A stretch of DNA of 64,000 nucleotides from positions 62,001-126,000 of the forward strand of contig JAFTXQ010000002.1 in NCBI GenBank assembly GCA_017461565.1, written 5' to 3'. The notes beneath the pieces were generated by a model that saw only the letters and a program-made list of their open reading frames with translations, was not told the origin of the DNA and did not search any database. The position numbers and the translations under genes were made by a program. Shown here in pieces: positions 59,412-64,000 of the stretch. This DNA comes from Oscillospiraceae bacterium (lineage in GTDB: Bacteria; Bacillota; Clostridia; Oscillospirales; Ruminococcaceae). Position 1 is the first letter of the stretch. Each line of letters starts with the position of its first letter.

Positions 59412-60191
59412 GTGTCTGAGATATGGGAAATAATCCAATCAAATCTGGTTGTTATCGTCATGGTGATAGCGAGAGTCGGAGGAATATTCAGCTTTAATCC
59501 GATCTTCTCCCGAAACGGCGTTCCTACTATGGTGAAAACAGGTGCAACTATCGTGCTGTCGCTTGTGATGGTCGCAGGCGGAGGCATAGAGTACACTATG
59601 CCCGACGGCACTCTTGAATTTGCGTTCGACGTGATCAAAGAGGTGTTCGTGGGTGCGGTGCTTGGCTTCTTTGTAAATGTTATGCTCCAGGTGTTTTCGA
59701 TGGCAGGCGAGCTTGCCGATATGCAGATAGGTCTTTCGATGGCAAAAAGCTACGATCCTACATTTGGCAGCACCGGCCTTACAACACAGATGTATAGCTA
59801 TTGGTTCATGCTCTACTTTTTCATGGTAGGCGGTCACCTTTCTTACATAGAGCTGTTTTCTATCTCTTATCAGACGATACCGGTCGGGTTTGACAACATA
59901 AATATCAACGTTGGTTATATAATAGTCATGTATTTTCAGACTGTGCTGACGTTGGGTGTAAAGCTGGCAATGCCGATCGTTGCAGCCTCGCTTGTTACTG
60001 AGTTCTGCGTAGGCGTGCTTATGAAAGCCGTGCCGACGATCCATGTTTTTGTTATCAATATCCAGCTGAAGCTGCTTGTGGGCTTTGTTGTGCTTGCAGC
60101 AAGCTGCGGTGTAATTTCGGAGTTTATGGGAGAGCTTATGGGGCTTATGTTCACAAATCTGAACGGGCTTCTTGAGCATATTATCATTTAA
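59412..60191 (+). CDS. fliR: Flagellar export gate protein FliR
   Basis: A 259-residue protein with six helices. VIARVGGIFSFNPIFSRNGV at the start, GAVLGFFVNVMLQVFSMAGE in the middle and KAVPTIHVFVINIQLKLLVG near the end are FliR motifs. The start is GTG (59412) with AGAGGG upstream. It overlaps no other gene. Confidence 0.94.
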   Translation: MSEIWEIIQSNLVVIVMVIARVGGIFSFNPIFSRNGVPTMVKTGATIVLSLVMVAGGGIEYTMPDGTLEFAFDVIKEVFVGAVLGFFVNVMLQVFSMAGELADMQIGLSMAKSYDPTFGSTGLTTQMYSYWFMLYFFMVGGHLSYIELFSISYQTIPVGFDNININVGYIIVMYFQTVLTLGVKLAMPIVAASLVTEFCVGVLMKAVPTIHVFVINIQLKLLVGFVVLAASCGVISEFMGELMGLMFTNLNGLLEHIII

Positions 60192-60241
60192 AACAACTTT
60201 TTCTTATATAGTATGTTCCTGTTCGAAAGGGCGGTGGCTGA

Positions 60242-61306
60242 ATGGCAGGCGAAGAAAAAACCGAAAAGGCCACTCCCAAAAAACGGCGAGACGCCCGACA
60301 GGAGGGAGATGTACTTCAGAGCAAGGAGATAGTGACTGCGGTATCCGTGCTGGGAATGTTCGCAGCTATGCGCCTGCTGATGGGCTACATCACCGAAACG
60401 GTGCTTGCGTATTCGACATCGGTATTCTCACAGGTGGGTACATTTCAGGTAAATGCGGATAATTATATGTCGCTGTTTATCAATGTAGCGACAGTCTTTG
60501 TGATGACAGTCGGACCTATATGCGCCATAGCGCTTCTGCTTGGTATAATTCCGACCATTGCGCAGACACGTGGACTTTTTACCATGAAAGCCACACATTT
60601 CAAATTCTCTCGTCTCAATCCGTTGTCAGGAATAAAAAAGCTGTTCTCGCTTCAATCGATAGTGGGAATAGTAAAGGGTCTTTTAGAGGTTATAATAATC
60701 TCGGTCATAGTTTACAGCGAGATATCGGGACGTATGCCGAAGTTCATTGCGCTTACAAACGCAGGAATAATGCAGAGTATGACCTATGCTATGACCTGTA
60801 TCTTTGATCTTGTCATGACGATATGTATTCTTCTGGTTTTTGTAGCTGCCGGCGATTTTCTTTTCCAGTGGTGGCAGTTCGAGAAGAAGCTGAAAATGTC
60901 CAAGCAGGAGGTCAAGGAGGAGTATAAGCAGACCGAAGGTGACCCACAGATAAAGGGCAAGATAAAGCAACGTCAGCGACAGATGGCAATGGCACGAATG
61001 ATGCAGGAGGTACCCAAGGCTGACGTAGTCATCCGTAACCCTACCCACTTTGCCGTGGCACTGAAATATGACCAGGACGCAAACCGTGCGCCTATGGTCG
61101 TTGCGAAGGGCAAGGATCATCTGGCACTGCGCATCATAAAGATCGCAGAGGAAAATGATGTATATATCACCACGGATCCGCCACTTGCCAGGACGCTGTA
61201 CAGCACAGTTGAGCTTGGACGTGAGATACCTGTGGAGCTCTATAATGCGGTGGCTGAAGTGCTTACCGTTGTTTATAAGGCAAAGAATAAGACGCTTCAT
61301 GCGTAA
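60242..61306 (+). CDS. flhB: Flagellar export switch protein FlhB
   Basis: A 354-residue protein. EEKTEKATPKKRRDARQEGD is the classic N-terminus, followed by four helices. The autocleavage site is NPTHFAVALKY near residue 265. It controls substrate switching with FliK. The gene follows fliR after 50 bases. Confidence 0.96.
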   Translation: MAGEEKTEKATPKKRRDARQEGDVLQSKEIVTAVSVLGMFAAMRLLMGYITETVLAYSTSVFSQVGTFQVNADNYMSLFINVATVFVMTVGPICAIALLLGIIPTIAQTRGLFTMKATHFKFSRLNPLSGIKKLFSLQSIVGIVKGLLEVIIISVIVYSEISGRMPKFIALTNAGIMQSMTYAMTCIFDLVMTICILLVFVAAGDFLFQWWQFEKKLKMSKQEVKEEYKQTEGDPQIKGKIKQRQRQMAMARMMQEVPKADVVIRNPTHFAVALKYDQDANRAPMVVAKGKDHLALRIIKIAEENDVYITTDPPLARTLYSTVELGREIPVELYNAVAEVLTVVYKAKNKTLHA

Positions 61307-61406
61307 ATACAACACTGAAAATCATAAAACGACAAAATATTACTAAATGTAATTCAGAGTATAAATACAGTATGTTAAAATTCGATATAATATTACAGAA
61401 AGGGGA

Positions 61407-63500
61407 GTGAACGAGATAATACGCAAGCTGCTTAGTAACTCACTTGTACTTTTTATCATCTTTATCGTACTGGCTATTATCATCCCGCTCCCGTCCTGGC
61501 TGCTGGATTTTATGATCCTTTTAAATATCGCACTCAGCCTAATTATACTTGTCATGACTATGTTCATCAAGGAAGCACTGGAGTTCTCGGTATTCCCGAC
61601 GGTGCTGCTTATCACCACCGTATTGCGACTATCGCTTAACATCTCCACCACGAGAGGTATCCTTTCAAGCGGATACGCAGGCGAGGTAATCGAGGCTTTC
61701 GGAAACTTCGTAATGGGCGGCGACGCTATCGTCGGCTTCCTTATCTTCATAATCATCGTATTGGTAAACTTCATCGTTATCACCAAGGGTTCGGAACGTG
61801 TATCTGAGGTTGCAGCCCGCTTTACACTGGACGCTATGCCCGGTAAGCAGATGGCTATCGACGCCGACCTGAACTCGGGCCTTATAAATGAGGAGCAGGC
61901 AAAGCTCCGCCGTTCCAACATCCAGCGTGAAGCTGACTTCTACGGCTCAATGGACGGTGCTACAAAGTTCGTTAAGGGTGATGCGATCATGTCTATCATC
62001 ACCACCCTTGTAAACCTTATCGGCGGCGTCATCATCGGTATGATCCGTGACGGCGGCGATATCATGGAGATAATCAATACCTACTCCCTTGCGACCGTAG
62101 GTGACGGTCTGTGCTCCCAGATCCCTGCGCTGCTGATCTCTGTTGCAACAGGTATGATAGTTACACGTGCGGCGAGCCAGGACAGCCTTATGAACGATGT
62201 GAAGGCGCAGTTTACAGCGCAGCCTTTCGTTCTGTTGATCGCAGGTATAGTAATGATCGTTATGATGGTCATTCCGGGTTTCCCTACAATTGTACTGCTT
62301 GTTCTCGGTGCACTGCTTATCGTGGCAGCGGTTATGCTGGACAGAAACAAGAAAAAGATGGCGGAACTGGAGCTTGCACAGCGTGCCAAGGAAGAAGCAC
62401 GTGAGATGGAAAAGGCGGACAAGGCCGACAACGACTACTTCCGAGATATCGACAACGTATTCAAGCTGCTCAACGTAGAGCCTATCGAAATGGAGTTCGG
62501 TTACTCGCTGCTGCGTCTTGTTGACGAGAAAAGCGGCGGCAACTTCATCGAGCGTGTCGTTATCTTCCGTAAGCAGTTCGCTATGGACATGGGCATGGTA
62601 ATACCCTCTGTCCGTATGACGGATAACCCCGAGATAAATCCCAATCAGTACATAATCAAGATCAAGGGCGAAGAGGTTGCCCGTGGCGAGATACTTGTGG
62701 ACCATTACCTCGCACTAGACAGCGGCGATGTCACCGCACAGGTCGAGGGTATCGACACAGTGGAGCCTGCATTCGGACTTCCCGCAAAGTGGATATCCGA
62801 GGACAAGAAGATCATGGCGGATGTCGCAGGTTATACTCTTATTGACCCTGTTTCCGTAATGATAACGCACTGGTCGGAGATCATGAAGCATTATGCGCAC
62901 GAGCTGCTCTCCCGTCAGGATGTCAATACAATGGTCGAAAATGTAAAGAAGACCAACCCGATAATCGTCGACGATCTTATACCCAAGGTTATTTCTGTCG
63001 GATATTTACAGAAAGTATTGTCGAATCTTCTGAGAGAAGGCATCCCGATAAGAGATCTGGAGACTATTCTGGAAACGCTTGGCGACCATGCAAATGTGCT
63101 TAAGGACATGGACATCGTTACCGAGTATGTCCGTCAGGCGCTCAAGCGTACCATAACACGCCGATTTGCCGAGGCGAACTCACTTCGTGTCATAACTCTT
63201 GACACACAGATAGAGGATATGATAGTAAGCTCCGTCAAGAAATCCGATCAGGGAAGCTACCTTGCGATGGCTCCCGATCTGATACAGCAGATAGTGGCGG
63301 TCACAAACCGTGAGATAGACAAGATAAAGGATGTTATTCCCAATGTTATCATACTCACATCGCCGGTAGTGCGTATCTATTTCAAGAAGCTTACGGATCA
63401 GTTCATCCCGAACATTACTGTTCTGTCATACAGCGAGATAGACGCTACGGCACAGATACAGGCGATAGGAAACATCTCATTGAGTACAGTTACGGCGTAA
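61407..63500 (+). CDS. flhA: Flagellar export gate protein FlhA
   Basis: A 697-residue protein. There are eight N-terminal helices (about 8-330), with the FHIPEP-like block containing RVSEVAARFTLDAMPGKQMAID and LNSGLINEEQAKLRR. The cytoplasmic part (about 340-690) has QVEGIDTVEPAFGLPAKWI. The GTG at 61407 overlaps the AAAGGGGAGTGA ribosome binding site, so the true start may be a few codons later, possibly at a non-standard codon. Confidence 0.95.
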   Translation: MNEIIRKLLSNSLVLFIIFIVLAIIIPLPSWLLDFMILLNIALSLIILVMTMFIKEALEFSVFPTVLLITTVLRLSLNISTTRGILSSGYAGEVIEAFGNFVMGGDAIVGFLIFIIIVLVNFIVITKGSERVSEVAARFTLDAMPGKQMAIDADLNSGLINEEQAKLRRSNIQREADFYGSMDGATKFVKGDAIMSIITTLVNLIGGVIIGMIRDGGDIMEIINTYSLATVGDGLCSQIPALLISVATGMIVTRAASQDSLMNDVKAQFTAQPFVLLIAGIVMIVMMVIPGFPTIVLLVLGALLIVAAVMLDRNKKKMAELELAQRAKEEAREMEKADKADNDYFRDIDNVFKLLNVEPIEMEFGYSLLRLVDEKSGGNFIERVVIFRKQFAMDMGMVIPSVRMTDNPEINPNQYIIKIKGEEVARGEILVDHYLALDSGDVTAQVEGIDTVEPAFGLPAKWISEDKKIMADVAGYTLIDPVSVMITHWSEIMKHYAHELLSRQDVNTMVENVKKTNPIIVDDLIPKVISVGYLQKVLSNLLREGIPIRDLETILETLGDHANVLKDMDIVTEYVRQALKRTITRRFAEANSLRVITLDTQIEDMIVSSVKKSDQGSYLAMAPDLIQQIVAVTNREIDKIKDVIPNVIILTSPVVRIYFKKLTDQFIPNITVLSYSEIDATAQIQAIGNISLSTVTA

Positions 63501-63525
63501 TACATCGAAGAGGGAGGTGCAGTCA

Positions 63526-64000
63526 ATGGATAACAGCACAGCGGCGCTCCTGCTGGAGTATATGAACAGCCGCAGTGAAGCGGTAAGAAATGAACTGGTG
63601 CTGAAAAATCTCAGCCTTGTCCGTGGCTGTGCATTGTCCCTTCGTAATATGTACATAAAATTCGGTGATGTGGACGATGTGGTGAACGAGGGTGTGATCG
63701 CCCTTATGGACGCCATCGAATCTTATGATCCGGACAAGGGGGCAAAGTTCGAGACGTACGCAACACTGAAAATACGTGGAGCGATCATCGACTATATCCG
63801 CAGGCAGGACTGGATCCCCAGAAGCGTGCGTAAATTCGCCCGTGACCTTGACAATGCAAACAGTTCGTTGTATAATCAATATAATAGGATGCCTACGACC
63901 GCAGAGCTTTCGGAGTATATGGATATTCCTGAGGATAAGCTGCTTCGTAGCATGGCAGAGGCTTCGAGTACGGTAACGCTTTCGTTTGAGGAGCTGCTGT
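63526..64000 (+). CDS. fliA: RNA polymerase sigma factor for flagellar genes FliA (partial)
   Basis: The first 158 codons are in the window and the frame is open to the edge. Region 2 is intact: VNEGVIALMDAIESYDPDKG, ETYATLKIRGAIIDYIRRQD, then WIPRSVRKFARDLDNANSSL and MPTTAELSEYMDIPEDKL, as in the FliA/WhiG family. The ATG at 63526 lies after GGGAGGTG. FliA would transcribe late flagellar genes, which are outside the window. Confidence 0.92.
   Translation, partial: MDNSTAALLLEYMNSRSEAVRNELVLKNLSLVRGCALSLRNMYIKFGDVDDVVNEGVIALMDAIESYDPDKGAKFETYATLKIRGAIIDYIRRQDWIPRSVRKFARDLDNANSSLYNQYNRMPTTAELSEYMDIPEDKLLRSMAEASSTVTLSFEELL

Noticed and set aside
61363-61391. Promoter ahead of flhA based on TATAAT at 61386-61391
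   Set aside because: No usable -35 hexamer at 16-18 bases; the region is AT-rich, so the match is likely chance.
1-64000. tRNA, rRNA, insertion sequence, prophage or integron features
   Set aside because: I saw no conserved tRNA or rRNA stretches, transposase motifs or phage genes on either strand while reading.

Overview
The window looks like the chromosome of a strictly anaerobic, low-to-mid GC Clostridia, most likely an Oscillospiraceae (Ruminococcus-like) bacterium. The support is a V-type ATPase operon in a Firmicutes-type gene set, rubrerythrin, Gls24/FakA-like/RecG/RsmE housekeeping neighbours, consensus sigma-A promoters with strong purine-rich ribosome binding sites, frequent TTG and GTG starts, and a flagellar operon of the Gram-positive type (FliY, CheY, FlbD, and the TIGR02530-type flagellar protein). 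The genus is an inference. I saw no rRNA, tRNA, CRISPR array, insertion sequence or phage gene.

Layout. 1-3.7 kb: the end of a 23S rRNA uracil methyltransferase gene, then small envelope genes, an unusual six-helix chemoreceptor and a DUF4097-type protein. 3.7-7.8 kb: YjbQ, a GtrB/DPM-like glycosyltransferase and a YfhO membrane protein. 7.9-12.4 kb: a leftward TIM-barrel sugar isomerase, then a divergent pair: a polysaccharide pyruvyl transferase fused to an FrhB domain, and a flippase-like membrane protein. 12.4-13.6 kb: a secreted Big2 protein and a divergent XRE regulator around a perfect palindrome. 13.6-22.2 kb: a leftward nine-gene V-type ATPase operon (G-C-I-K-F-E-A-B-D). 22.4-24.1 kb: the leftward UPF0237/UPF0210 pair. 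24.3-32.6 kb: a rightward run of PHP phosphatase, Lrp regulator, aminotransferase, IspE, Gls24, DAK2, RecG and RsmE. 32.6-36.7 kb: single genes each with its own promoter or terminator (acidic membrane protein, lipoprotein, F420 ligase-like enzyme, NifX-like protein, double-rubredoxin rubrerythrin). 36.7-40.6 kb: a GntR-ABC-permease operon under a consensus promoter embedded in a TAATAC repeat array. 40.9-64 kb: the flagellar operon flgB-flgC-fliE-fliF-fliG-fliH-fliI-fliJ-fliK-flgD-TIGR02530-flgE-flbD-motA-motB-fliM-fliY-cheY-fliO-fliP-fliQ-fliR-flhB-flhA-fliA, with the last gene cut by the window edge.

How the genes work together. The flagellar block encodes rod base, MS ring, switch, export apparatus, hook, stator and the start of the sigma-28 gene in assembly-like order. 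Hairpins after flgE and cheY and an internal promoter before motB suggest tuned expression within the operon. The V-ATPase block supplies all catalytic, stalk and membrane subunits. The surface-glycan genes at 4-12 kb (lipid-linked sugar transferase, YfhO, pyruvyl transferase-FrhB fusion, flippase-like protein) probably modify cell-surface polymers.

The candidates I consider least described are the pyruvyl transferase-FrhB fusion with its partner (9.0-12.4 kb), the palindrome-controlled Big2/XRE pair (12.4-13.6 kb), and the GntR/ABC operon with its six-copy hexamer operator and a permease carrying a large extracytoplasmic domain (36.7-40.6 kb). Nothing in the window is clearly a wholly new defence or mobile system.
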